Positions 11,311 through 21,051 of a stretch of DNA of 64,000 nt are shown piece by piece (within the stretch, counting starts at the first letter, position 1; each line of letters starts with the position of its first letter). Below the pieces are notes generated by a model that did no database searches, was not told where the DNA came from, and was given only the letters and a program-made list of their open reading frames with translations. This stretch comes from Akebia trifoliata (taxonomy: Eukaryota; Streptophyta; Magnoliopsida; Ranunculales; Lardizabalaceae): NCBI GenBank assembly GCA_017979445.1, contig CM030715.1, positions 33,291,756 through 33,355,755 on the forward strand. Direction: 5' to 3'. The position numbers were made by a program, and so were the translations under genes.

Positions 11311-11440
11311 ACTTAGGTCAAGGGGTATTTCATTAGTTTATTTAATAAAGCTGCTATTGGCACCTCAACTCTCACACTTAGGTCAAGGGGCATTTCATTA
11401 GTTTATTTAATAAAGCTGTTATTGGCACCCCAACTCTCAC
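11311..11440. repeat. Two-copy 65-bp tandem repeat
   Basis: Unit 1 (11311-11375) and unit 2 (11376-11440) both begin ACTTAGGTCAAGGGG and differ at only a few bases. Each carries the AGCTG(C/T)TATTGGCAC motif that is the left terminal repeat of the element at 11414-11638. The duplication therefore includes one transposon end. Confidence 0.8.
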
Positions 11441-11638
11441 GTATTTATTTCTTTGTTAGATTTCTATTTTTTGGGGAGCCTAATCATAAATAATTATTGG
11501 AATTGTTTAAAGGAGTGTTATAATGTTTTGTAAGATTATAATTTGAGTCAAACCTTTGTAATATTTGAAGTGTGTGTCTTTAAAGTATTTTAAGAAACTT
11601 GGGTGTAATTAATACAAGTTGAGGTGCCAATAACAGCT
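11414..11638. mobile_element. MITE with 22-bp terminal inverted repeats
   Basis: The left end 11414-11435 (AGCTGTTATTGGCACCCCAA..) and right end 11617-11638 are inverted copies over 22 bp with one mismatch. The 225-bp element has no ORF. The left terminal repeat also occurs 65 bp upstream as part of a tandem duplication. The superfamily is not determined. Confidence 0.7.
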
Positions 11639-12282
11639 CTCTTAATTAAAATACTTAATGTAATATTTATTTATGTCTTGGTTGATATTTTCAAAGCACA
11701 AAAAGCTTGATATAACACTCCAAAGTATGCCTCGTCATGCAATTTTTTGGTTAAGGACTTGCAAAATTGATCTTGAAAACATTAACTTTTCAATTAGATT
11801 TGAAATATTTTTGGAATGATTTTGAAAAATCAGATAGAATTAATTTTTGTAGTCAAATATAATAATATAAATTATTGAGAAATCTGAGTTTTTTATTCCT
11901 AGGCCTAGATGAAATATTATTCGATTTATTTTCTTAGGTGACTCATATCAAGCCTTTTAAACCATCAATGACACCAATCTTTTTTTTATGAATTTCTTTT
12001 AGGGGTCACGAATCATACAAATAATTTTTTATCTTCTTCTTCTTCAGTGGGAAACCATATGACCATATTTTTTTTAGTAGGAAAAAACCGATACGCAAGC
12101 ACCACTACATATAAAAATGCATTTTCATACAAATCAAGCATTTTATCTTTTTTTGTGTTTTGATGACTCACCAAAATCAAATAAATGAAATGATACACAT
12201 TTTTTTTCCGCTATAGACCATGTTACTGGAATAATGCCACCACGGCCAATAAAGTGCCATGTGTCTGAATCTTTTAGGCTCA

Positions 12283-12508
12283 TGGTTTTAAATTTCATCC
12301 GAGACTAAGACAACTAATCCAAGTCATCTCGGTAACGTCCACCAGCAAGACGAGTTGATAAGTCATCTCGAAGATATGGTTTGTTTTGTTTTTAAGGCAT
12401 TTTTTTCAAAACTCATCTGAGATGACTCAAATAAATTGGTTGTCTCGGACGAGATGACTTGGTCTCATTCATGGACGAGACTAGACGCCAAAATGAGTTT
12501 TAAAACCA
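12283..12508. mobile_element. Inverted-repeat element (GGCTCATGGTTTTAAA ends)
   Basis: The left end GGCTCATGGTTTTAAA and the right end TTTTAAAACCATGCC are inverted. The interior repeats CATCTCG/CGAGATGA-type words on both strands. A diverged relative is at about 61590-61745 (ends ..GAGTTTTAAAACCATG). Confidence 0.5.
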
Positions 12509-13586
12509 TGCCTAAGCTTACTAACACTTTTACTTTTCGCCCACTCATTTAAGGGACTCTACATATTAAAAATTAGTCAAATTAATGATTTATAACAATT
12601 AGATTTGAATACTTATTTTTTTCATGGCTTGTAACCTAGATTAAAAAAAAAAGTTCAAACTCTACTGAAAATGAATAAAATCCAATGATTACAAATTATC
12701 AAGGCCAATTGGATTTGTTGACAAGTGGTAATTGCATCTCTTACGTTCAAAAACTTAAAATATATATATAAATGATCCTTACCACCATTATAAATGGAGA
12801 TACGATCGGATGGGATTCAAGTTTAATTAAGTGATTATATTTTCTTCTAAATTGGGATGTTGTTTTCAAGAAATATGTTGCTTGGTTTGTTGATTTGCTT
12901 AGCTCAAATACGAGTTAATGGTGCATGGCTTGCAATTCTAGTGCGAATTTGGTTCATAAGGGTGGAAAAAGATAATTCATTTTTGGGTTCGCCTATGTTC
13001 ATTAGTTCGGCTCATTAGTTTGGCATATGTGGCCAAGGAGGAGGATGCAAAGGAGATGAACTTAATTTCGTCATGAGCTTATAACTACTCGAATATAAAG
13101 AAAGGAGATAGGGGAGAAGAAAGAGAAAATGTTCGATTCTAATTTTAAGTAAGTCGATGCCATGGGTGCCAAGATGAAGTCAATACGGGGTGAATATTGA
13201 AACCCATCTCCTCCTATCAATACACATATATAATAATGTAAATTTTATTATTAAAATATATAAAAATCATTACAATATAAATTAAATTAAAATACAATTG
13301 TGTGTCCCACTCTACTAAAGTTTTGTATGGGATAAACGTCTCACTTAAATATAATTTTGTGGGATCCACACTATTTACTCTATTAATTTTCTCTTCACCC
13401 CCTTCAACTTTTATGGTCTCCTCCCCGCGATAACATTCCTCCAATTTTATTATATTTTCTTATTTTTTTCAATAATCGCCCTTTAATTTTACTATATTTG
13501 TTCATTTACCCGTTTAACTTTAAAGATTTTTAATAATACCTCTCTAACTCTATATTTATTTTGCTCCCTTAACCCCCAAATTCTGA

Positions 13587-13610
13587 TATATATATATATA
13601 TATATATAAG
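13587..13610. repeat. (TA)n microsatellite
   Basis: Uninterrupted TA dinucleotides run here. A GTGATAATCTTACGCC sequence follows at 13616 that resembles the left end of the fold-back element at 50836. Confidence 0.85.
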
Positions 13611-13728
13611 AGTAGTGATAATCTTACGCCCCCCGCGCACATACTACAACCACCGCTAGATGTCATTAAATCTTGTAAAATGGATGACATCTAAGAGATG
13701 TAAAAATAGTGGTCACTTGTAGATCTTT

Positions 13729-13729
13729 A

Positions 13730-13764
<35 letters not shown>
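13729..13764. repeat. (TG)n microsatellite
   Basis: A pure TG run. The ORF across it (poly Cys-Val) is an artefact of the repeat. Confidence 0.95.
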
Positions 13765-13768
<4 letters not shown>

Positions 13769-14484
13769 GACAGGGTCAACAGCCAACAAAAAAACCCAAC
13801 GTAAGTAGCCAATGTTTTTTCCTATACAGGTTAGATGTTTTGGAATGTGATGGTTTACAAAGTAACTATCCACATTTTGAGGGGGTTAGACATTTCAGAA
13901 TAGGCCGGTTTTTTGTGAGGGCCTGCATATAAAAATCTATCGACTTATCATTTTTAAATGTGATATCCATTAAAATTATAATCGAAGATGGAAAGAGTCA
14001 AATAGCTCTTCATTGACGATGATTCTTACATTGAATAGATACTTAAATAAATAGAAAGTTAAAAATCTATTAAATATGCTTTGAGAATGAAAGCATGGTA
14101 ACATAATAGATAATTTCTCTAGCTGTTTCTTTCATATAATGTTCACTTTTGAAAAACTATTCCAAAAAAATTAACAGATCATTCAAAAGTAAATAGAAGA
14201 TGATTAAAATAATCAAATAACTATACTTCAATAATGACTCTTGAATCAAGTCAAAATTGAAATTTTCAAGCGAATACGTTATTTTCCACATTTGATTTGT
14301 TTGAATGTAACATAAAGTTCATAGGACTCAAAGAAAAAATAAATCAGTAAATCACATTGTGTGCACAAATATATTGGTAAGTGGTTCATTATATTTCGTG
14401 AATCTAGAGCAAATTGTACGATAAACTAGATCTCTTTGTACTATTTTAGTCTAATAGAAATAAACTAATAGTTGTGATTTTCAG

Positions 14485-14665
14485 ACGCATCTTCTGACAT
14501 ACACCCCCATACACTTCCTGACATGACATGGGCTAGAATCACAACTCTTTTTTTTTCGGGATACATAATTATACATCGTCATAAATATATGCATGTGTAT
14601 ATCGAGAAAAAAGATCTATGATCCTAACACATGCCACGTCAGAGAGTGTATGTTAAGGATGGGGG
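14485..14665. repeat. Fold-back element
   Basis: The sequence around CTGACATACACCCCCATACA is mirrored by the segment ending ..GTGTATGTTAAGGATGGGGG. An inner pair (ATCACAACTCTTTTTTT and AAAAAAGATCTATGATCC) also matches. It is similar in plan to the elements at 1-175 and 50836-51016. Confidence 0.5.
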
Positions 14666-15958
14666 AGTTAAAATATTGAAAAATGTCAAAGTGGCACTCT
14701 TTTCTACCATTTGGTTGGATTTTTCGAAAATTATATTATAGGCGGTTTCTAATCATTGGATATGATATGAGAATTTTCTTGACTGACTTAAATATTATTT
14801 ATTTTCTCGTGATTCTCATTCATTAGGAAAATATTTTCTAACAATGATTAGAAGTAGAAACTATTAACTAGGTTGGCTAAAACTATGGACCAATAATAAG
14901 TTTGTACCAAACGACACTGAAGAGGTCTAAGTGGTCCACGCATCATTACATTTCTACTGTTACTTCTCCTTCTTAAAGTTGGTAATATTTTAATCAAGTT
15001 GATAATATTTTAATCATCTAAGTAGATTTATTATAATTTTCAGATGGTTTTATTCGTCCACTAAAGGAAGAAGCGAGTCTCAATTTTGATGAAAAGTGGA
15101 CACCACGTCCGAGTTATGACTTCAACCTTCCCATAAGGAGTTTCGATCTTTAATATTACTCTCATAGTCACAAAGTCAGTGTACAGAGTACAGAGTACAG
15201 AATACAGAGTACGGGTTTAAGACGACAAAGGAAAATTTTGGAAAATAAATATAAAAAATAGAAAAAAAAAAAAAACACATAGTAAAAAACACGGATAAAA
15301 CATAAAATATAAAGAAAAGTTTGTAAAACTTATGAAAAATTTATAAATCTAGTAATACATAAAATATTTATTTTATATTTTCAATAAAACATGTTCTTAA
15401 ATATACTTATACATGTTATGATGTCAATTTTTTTTAACACGTCAACATATCTTTTGTTTAATATAATAAATTATGAAAAAAATGAAAAATCATAACATCA
15501 ATATATTATCATCAAATCCCATATTTATACATTTATGACTCACCAAATTCTATTAAATAACAAATCCCACATTAATAAAATGAAAGGATTTAGTTTTTTT
15601 TTTTTTTGAAAAAATATTTTTTTTTTAATTGCCCTAAGTACAAGATGCATTTTTTTTTTGTTACTGTGATTCCTCAAGACCTTTTGGTGGAACTATACAC
15701 AAATAATCAAAGATTATTATTAATTTGTAAATATTAATACTCTAATCTAATTTTTATGACAAATCAAATTATTTACATTAGATTTCTCATTTGAGCTCAT
15801 AAAGCATAAAAGTAACATATTAATTTTGTTAATGTTTGTATGATTGTGCAAGAAAATGAGCTTTGCATGTGTATGATAATTCAATTCGGGAGCATATTTT
15901 TATTTCTTATTACTAGAAATACATTTTACTAATGCTGATACATTTTATAATATCATTA

Positions 15959-16021
15959 TGTGCGCACCTCCATATCAGAATTGTGAGAATTACAGTAAAT
16001 CTTGCGTCACCCCAACACGAT
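15959..16021 (-). mobile_element. Fold-back element family D, half copy
   Basis: On the minus strand this matches the left arm of the element at 3339-3500, including the outer TGTTGGGGTGACGCA end. The other arm is missing. Confidence 0.6.
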
Positions 16022-16194
16022 TCAAAACATTCTCCTACTCAATTCTTGGAAAAAGTGATTTTCTCAACCTTAAAACTAAAATCTATTTCAGTTTATTTAA
16101 CGTTTTCCCAGGCTTATAAAAATTCATTAGGAATCTGTTCTTTTTTAAGAACATTTTTCTAAGAAATTAATCTTCTTGAAAGAATGTGTTTTTA

Positions 16195-16376
16195 GGGAAA
16201 TGTTTAGCAACAAACATTTTGGCAAAACATGGGTTAGAGGTTTTGGAATGGGCTGATTTTGGTGAGGATGATCTCTACGGTGAGGAGATCATCCTCACCA
16301 AAAATCAGCCCATTCCAAAACCTCTAACCCATGTTTTGAAAAATATTTTGCCAAAATGTTTGTTACTTAACCGTAT
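16195..16376. mobile_element. TA-targeting MITE array, element 1 (single hairpin)
   Basis: It starts GGGAAATGTTTAGCAACAAA. A near-perfect hairpin of about 45-bp arms (GGGTTAGAGGTTTTGGAATG .. and its mirror) carries the GAGGATGATCTC/GAGATCATCCTC core. It is followed directly by a (TA)n tract (16379-16400). Confidence 0.85.
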
Positions 16377-16400
16377 TTATATATATATATATATATATAT

Positions 16401-16779
16401 GGGTCGGGTTCCTGCAACACACATTGCGACACACATATAGACAACGTGTTTGTCTTATATGGGCAAAAATATTTGGAATAGGCTGATTTTTTGTGAGGAT
16501 GATCTCTGTGATGAGGGGATCATCCTGGCAAAAAATCATCCCATTCCAAAACTTGTAACCCCATCAAAATTGATTTACAAAAATTGGACGGTCTATAATT
16601 TTTCAACAAAAATTGGACGGTCTAGAAGTTTCATAATGAGTTGATATTTGGCAAGGATGATTTCCTCACCACAGAGATCATCCTCACAAAAATCAGCCCA
16701 TTCCAAACATTTTTGCCCATATAAGACAAAACACGTTGTCTATATGTGTGTTGAAATGGTTGTCGTTTGAACCTGACCC
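16401..16779. mobile_element. TA-targeting MITE array, element 2 (double hairpin)
   Basis: Ends are GGGTCGGGTTCCTGC on the left and GAACCTGACCC on the right. It contains two tandem hairpins separated by a spacer with CATCAAAATTGATTTACA and GGACGGTC. TA tracts lie on both sides. ORFs reading MGKNVWN.. are shadows of the palindrome. Confidence 0.85.
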
Positions 16780-16794
16780 TATATATATATATAT

Positions 16795-17133
16795 GGGTCG
16801 GGTTCCTGCAACACACATAATGACAACGTGTTTGTCTTATATGGGCAAAAATGTTTGGAATGAGCTGATTTTTTGTGAGGATGATCTCTGTGATGAGGGG
16901 ATCATCCTGGCAAAAAATCATCTCATTCCAAAACTTGTAACCCCATCAAAATTGATTTACAAAAATTGGACGGTCTAGAAGTTTTGGAATGAGCTGATTT
17001 TTGGCAAGGATGATCTCCTCACCACAGAGATCATCCTCACAAAAAATCAGTCCATTCCAAATATTTTTGCCCATATAAGACAAAACATGTTGTCTATATG
17101 TGTGTTGAAATGGTTGTCGTTTGAACCTGATCC
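16795..17133. mobile_element. TA-targeting MITE array, element 3 (double hairpin)
   Basis: It is about 394 bp downstream of element 2 and shares its GGGTCGGGTTCCTGC start and GAACCTGATCC end. It is somewhat shorter, through loss in the spacer. Confidence 0.85.
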
Positions 17134-17144
17134 TATATATATAT

Positions 17145-18231
17145 GGGAAATGTTCAGCAACAAACATTTTGACAAACATCTTGGCAAACATTTTTCGTGC
17201 GTAGGATAACAACCAAATGGGCGGTCGAGATTAAACAACAGCCGAACAGTTTAAGTGAGGAATTATACACTTATTTACAGCGCCATCCCTCAAAAATTTA
17301 TAAATTGGTGCGTCCTCCCTGTCGATTTAAAATCAAAACAAAAAAACATAGAGTGATTCTCACTCTCGACAGAATTGAACCCTCCTCTCTCACAAAACCC
17401 TCTCGCTCACTCGAGCACTCTAGCTGCAACTAAATCCTTCTCAACCCTCTTTCTTACTATTTCATTCGCTCTCGCTCTCGCCTCCTGAAATCCTCTCTCT
17501 TGCTCTCACTCTTGCATTCTCTCTCGCACGAATGGGTTCTTGCCCAACAATCTAGTTTTTGTAGTTCTTAGTTTTCCTTTCTTGGTTTTGTTGTTTTTCA
17601 ATGTGAGATTGATATGCAAATTGATTTATTTGGTCTGTAATTGTTACTAACATGATAATCAAAACATAATAAACAGTAAAAGTGTTTTTTATTTATTTTT
17701 TAATGATTATAAGGTATTAAAGGAGAAAGAGGAGGTTCAGAAGAGCTACCACATACCTATAAAAAAAAAATTAAAAAAAAAGTCATCGAAAGAAAAAATT
17801 AAATCACTAAACATAAAATAACCCAATCTGAAAACTACAATTGCTCAAGCTTTCAATTTAAAAGAAAATCTTTTAAAAAATCCATTTAAGCATGTACACC
17901 GCCATGCACTTACTTGAACCACCATGATTAAGGGAGGCATAGAGAGAGAGAGAGAGAGAACGAGAGTGAGAGAGAAGATAGAGAGAGAGAGAGAGCAAGA
18001 GAAAGGGAGGGTTTCGGCGAGATAGACAATAGAGAGAGAGTTCTACTCTGTTATTCGTTTTTGTTTTAAGGGAAGAGGGATGTGACACTAAATAAGAATA
18101 AATGGAGGGATGGCGCTTTGAATAGATGATCAGCTGTTATTTTCAATCTCGATTGTCCATTTGTGTTATATCGGACAGTCCCTATATGTTTGTTAAACGG
18201 TTTGGTAAACAGTTGGGCGCCGAACGGGACC

Positions 18232-18232
<1 letters not shown>
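17145..18232. mobile_element. 1.09-kb long-TIR relative carrying CT-rich sequence
   Basis: The left end GGGAAATGTTCAGCAACAAA and the right end ..GCGCCGAACGGGACC match the short family termini. The inverted similarity extends much further inward: ATGGGCGGTCGAGATT (about 17217) pairs with AATCTCGATTGTCCAT (about 18146), and GCGCCATCCCTC (17280) pairs with GAGGGATGGCGC (about 18105). The terminal repeats are thus over 140 bp. The interior has a CT-rich segment (about 17390-17530) and an inverted GA-rich segment (about 17940-18035), resembling captured promoter/5' UTR sequence. No transposase ORF is present. (TA)n tracts lie on both sides. Confidence 0.75.

Positions 18233-18233
<1 letters not shown>

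Positions 18234-18273
<40 letters not shown>
18234..18273. repeat. (TA)n tract between MITEs
   Basis: A pure TA run separates the 1.09-kb element from element 5. It is likely the remnant of the microsatellite target. Confidence 0.9.
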
Positions 18274-18275
<2 letters not shown>

Positions 18276-18654
18276 ATCCCGTTCAGCACCCTAAGCTTTA
18301 CCACACATTTTAACAAACATGTTTTGTCTTACATGGGTTAGAAGTTTTGGAATGGGCTGATTTTTGGTGAGGATGATCTCTATGGTGAGAAGATCATCCT
18401 CACCAAAAATCAGCTCATTCCAAAACTTCTAACCCCATCAAAAATGGTTTACAAAAAATGGACGGTCCACGATTTTTCAACGTGTAAACATGGGGCTAAA
18501 CATTTCAGAATGGGCTGATTTTTGGGGAGGATGATCTTCTAATCATAGAGATCATCCTCACCAAAAATCAGCCCATTCCAAAACTTCTAACCCATGTAGG
18601 ACAAAAAACGTTTGTTAAAGTGTGTGGTAAAACTTAGGGTGCTGAACATTTCCC
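18274..18654. mobile_element. TA-targeting MITE array, element 5 (subfamily GTTCAGCACC)
   Basis: It starts GGATCCCGTTCAGCACCCTA and ends ..GGGTGCTGAACATTTCCC. Hairpin 1 (about 18335-18437) and hairpin 2 (about 18490-18596) have arms of about 45 bp that are almost fully complementary. Confidence 0.9.
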
Positions 18655-18666
18655 TATATATATATA

Positions 18667-19047
18667 GGGTCACGTTCCTAAGACTCATATTGAGACTCAC
18701 ATTGCGACACACCGTTTTGTCTTATATGGGCAAAAATGTTTGGAATGAGCTGAGTTTTTGTGAGGATGATCTCTGTGATGAGGGGATCATCCTGGCAAAA
18801 AATCATCCCATTCCAAAACTTGTAACCCCATCAAAATTGATTTACAAAAATTGGACGGTCTATAATTTTTCAACAAAAATTGGACGGTCTAGAAGTTTCA
18901 TAATGAGCTGATTTTTGGCAACGATGATCTCCTCACCATAGAGATCATCCTCACAAAAAATCAGCCCATTCCAAATATTTTTGCCCATATAAGACAAAAC
19001 GGTGTGTCGCAATGTGAGTCCCAAAATGAGTCTTAGGAACGCTGTTC
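18667..19047. mobile_element. TA-targeting MITE array, element 6 (subfamily CCTAAGACTC)
   Basis: It starts GGGTCACGTTCCTAAGACTC and ends ..GAGTCTTAGGAACGCTGTTC. It holds two hairpins with the same core stems as its neighbours. The outer 60-70 bp define a subfamily distinct from element 5. Confidence 0.9.
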
Positions 19048-19067
19048 ATATATATATATATATATAT

Positions 19068-19448
19068 GGGTCCCGTTCAGCACCCTAAGTTTTACCACAC
19101 ACTTTAACAAACGCGTTTTGTCTTACATGGGTTAGAAGTTTCGGAATGAGCTGATTTTTGGTGAGGATGATCTCTATAGTGAGGAGATCATCCTCACCAA
19201 AAATCAGCTCATTCCAAAACTTCTAACCCCATCAAAATTGATTTACAAAAAATGGACCGTCCACGATTTTTCAACGTGTAAACATGGGGCTAAACATTTC
19301 GGAATGGGCTGATTTTTGGGGAGGATGATCTTCTAATCATAGAGATCATCCTCACCAAAAATCAGTTCATTCCAAAACTTATAACCCATGTAGGACAAAA
19401 AACGTTTGTTAAAGTGTGTGGTAAAACTTAGGGTGCTGAACATTTCCC
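19068..19448. mobile_element. TA-targeting MITE array, element 7 (duplicate of element 5)
   Basis: It lies 794 bp downstream of element 5 and is nearly identical to it (GGGTCCCGTTCAGCACCC start, GGTGCTGAACATTTCCC end). Together with element 8 it repeats the element 5-6 pair. Confidence 0.9.
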
Positions 19449-19465
19449 TATATATATATATGTAT

Positions 19466-19843
19466 GGGTCGCGTTCCTAAGACTCATTTTGGGACTCACA
19501 TTGCGACACACCGTTTTGTCTTATATGGGCAAAAATATTTGGAATGAGCTGATTTTTTGTGCGGATGATCTCTGTGATGAGGGGATCATCCTGGCAAAAA
19601 ATCATCCCATTCCAAAACTTCTAACCCCATCAAAATTGATTTACAAAAATTGGACGGTCTATAATTTTTCAACAAAATTTGGACGGTCTAGAAGTTTCAT
19701 AATGAGCTGATTTTTGGCAACGATGATCTCCTCACCATAGAGATCATCCTCACAAAAAATCAGCCCATTCCAAATATTTTTGCCCATATAAGACAAAACG
19801 GTATGTCGCAATGTGAGTCGCAATATGAATCTTCGGAACACTG

Positions 19844-19846
<3 letters not shown>
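19466..19846. mobile_element. TA-targeting MITE array, element 8 (duplicate of element 6)
   Basis: It starts GGGTCGCGTTCCTAAGACTC and ends ..CTTCGGAACACTGTTC. It is nearly identical to element 6 and flanked by TA tracts. The longer one follows (19847-19897). Confidence 0.9.
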
Positions 19847-19897
<51 letters not shown>

Positions 19898-19899
<2 letters not shown>

Positions 19900-20273
19900 G
19901 TCCCTATCCGTGGCCAACAGTTTGGCAAACATTTTGGCAAACACTTTTTCAAAACATGGGTTAGAGGTCTTGGAATGGGCTGGTTTTTGGTGAGGATGAT
20001 CTCTACGGTGAGGAGATCATCCTCACCAAAAATCAGCTCATTCCAAAACTTCTAGCCCCATTTTATAAGTTGAAAAATCGTGAACCGTCCATTTTTTGAA
20101 AACCATTTTTGATGAGGTTAGAAGTTTTGGAATGGGCTGATTTTTGGTGAGGATGATCTCAATGGTGTAGAGATCATCCTCATCAAAAATCAGCCCATTC
20201 CAAGACCTCTAACCCATGTTTTGAAAAATGTGTTTGCCAAAATGTTTGCCAAACTGTTGGCCATTGAACGCTA

Positions 20274-20276
<3 letters not shown>
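19898..20276. mobile_element. TA-targeting MITE array, element 9
   Basis: It starts GGGTCCCTATCCGTGGCCAA and ends ..TTGGCCATTGAACGCTACTC. It holds two hairpins. Its outer arms (TTTGGCAAACATTTTGGCAA) resemble those of element 1 more than those of elements 5-8. Confidence 0.88.

Positions 20277-20331
<55 letters not shown>
20277..20331. repeat. (TA)n microsatellite closing the array
   Basis: An uninterrupted TA run of about 55 bp. It marks the edge between the transposon array and the upstream region of the COR27-like gene. Confidence 0.95.
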
Positions 20332-20337
<6 letters not shown>

Positions 20338-20590
20338 ACGTGTACGCCATTATAAGAGCCCATGCCAAACTTCCCATCGAAGGTATATCAGATTGCTTGA
20401 ATCAAACTGATATTTCTCGTAGTGAGATACTTTAGGTGGGACCCATATATTTGTTAAATCCAGAGAAATCCTCTCAGTATTGCTGTACACAATCACACCC
20501 ACAAAGTTTTCCCTTTTTTTTGTACCTTTTATTTGGCAAAACTTAAAAGTCCTCTCATTTAATAACTTGACGGTGACCACTGCCAAAGGT

Positions 20591-20596
20591 CACGTG
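20591..20596 (+). promoter_or_regulatory. G-box (CACGTG)
   Basis: GGTCACGTGTGT contains a perfect palindromic CACGTG about 360 bp upstream of the putative TATA box. G-boxes bind bZIP and bHLH factors such as HY5 and PIFs. The role here is inferred. Confidence 0.45.
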
Positions 20597-20881
20597 TGTA
20601 ATTTCACAAGTAGAGAAGGTCATTTACGTAATTCAAAATTCCCAATAAAATATCAGCCTACACCTGTCGCCATTGCACAAGCTTTAAAGGACGATATTTT
20701 CATCTCATTGCTTCTTTCGGCAATTGCGCCGGACACAAGTAATCCAACGACGCATTAAATGAGTACAAAACACTGCTCAGCTAAACGTGTCAAAAAACGA
20801 ATGTGAAGCTGGTCTAATCTATGACCACCTTAGTCTGACCAAAGAATCTCTCTCTCTCTCTCTCTCTTCTCGGCTGATCGC

Positions 20882-20890
20882 AAAATATCT
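20882..20890 (+). promoter_or_regulatory. Evening element (AAAATATCT)
   Basis: A perfect AAAATATCT lies about 60 bp upstream of the TATA box of the COR27-like gene. CCA1/LHY/RVE-type MYB factors bind this motif, and Arabidopsis COR27/COR28 are known targets with evening-phased expression. A weaker AAAATATC core lies at 20647-20654. Confidence 0.65.
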
Positions 20891-20949
20891 TCTAAACAAT
20901 CTCAGCATCTCATGCTTCAAATAGACCACCCACTCACCAAAACCGCCCC

Positions 20950-20956
20950 TATATAA
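20950..20956 (+). promoter_or_regulatory. TATA box of COR27-like gene
   Basis: TATATAA is placed about 100 bp before the ATG at 21052. The implied leader (~20980-21051) is CT-rich, with repeats of ATCTCTA/TCTATCTC. Confidence 0.65.
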
Positions 20957-21051
20957 ACCAGAAAACCTCAAGCCTCTTTAGACACTAAGAAGTAGTATAC
21001 ACCAATCTCTTTCTATCTCAATCTCTATCTCTAAGCACTTTTCGAGTCTCG

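Larger units (their letters stand above)
9745..15958. other. Gene-free, repeat-rich stretch
   Basis: No ORF here has protein-like composition. The stretch holds GGTTTGGTTTGAT-type degenerate repeats (10260-10330), the TIR element at 11414-11638, an inverted-repeat element at 12283-12508, microsatellites, and fold-back sequences near 13616 and 14490-14660. Confidence 0.6.

Noticed and set aside
13732..13932. ORF beginning with alternating Cys-Val
   Set aside because: It is the translation of a (TG)n microsatellite.
16450..19710. Repeated ORFs reading MGKNVWNE..FCEDDLCDEGI.. at several positions and on both strands
   Set aside because: They are translations of the palindromic arms of the MITEs. 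The same protein appears on both strands because the DNA is an inverted repeat.
16195..20276. Regularly spaced repeats that might suggest a CRISPR array
   Set aside because: Units are about 380 bp, palindromic, and separated by TA tracts, in a plant genome with introns. This is transposon structure.
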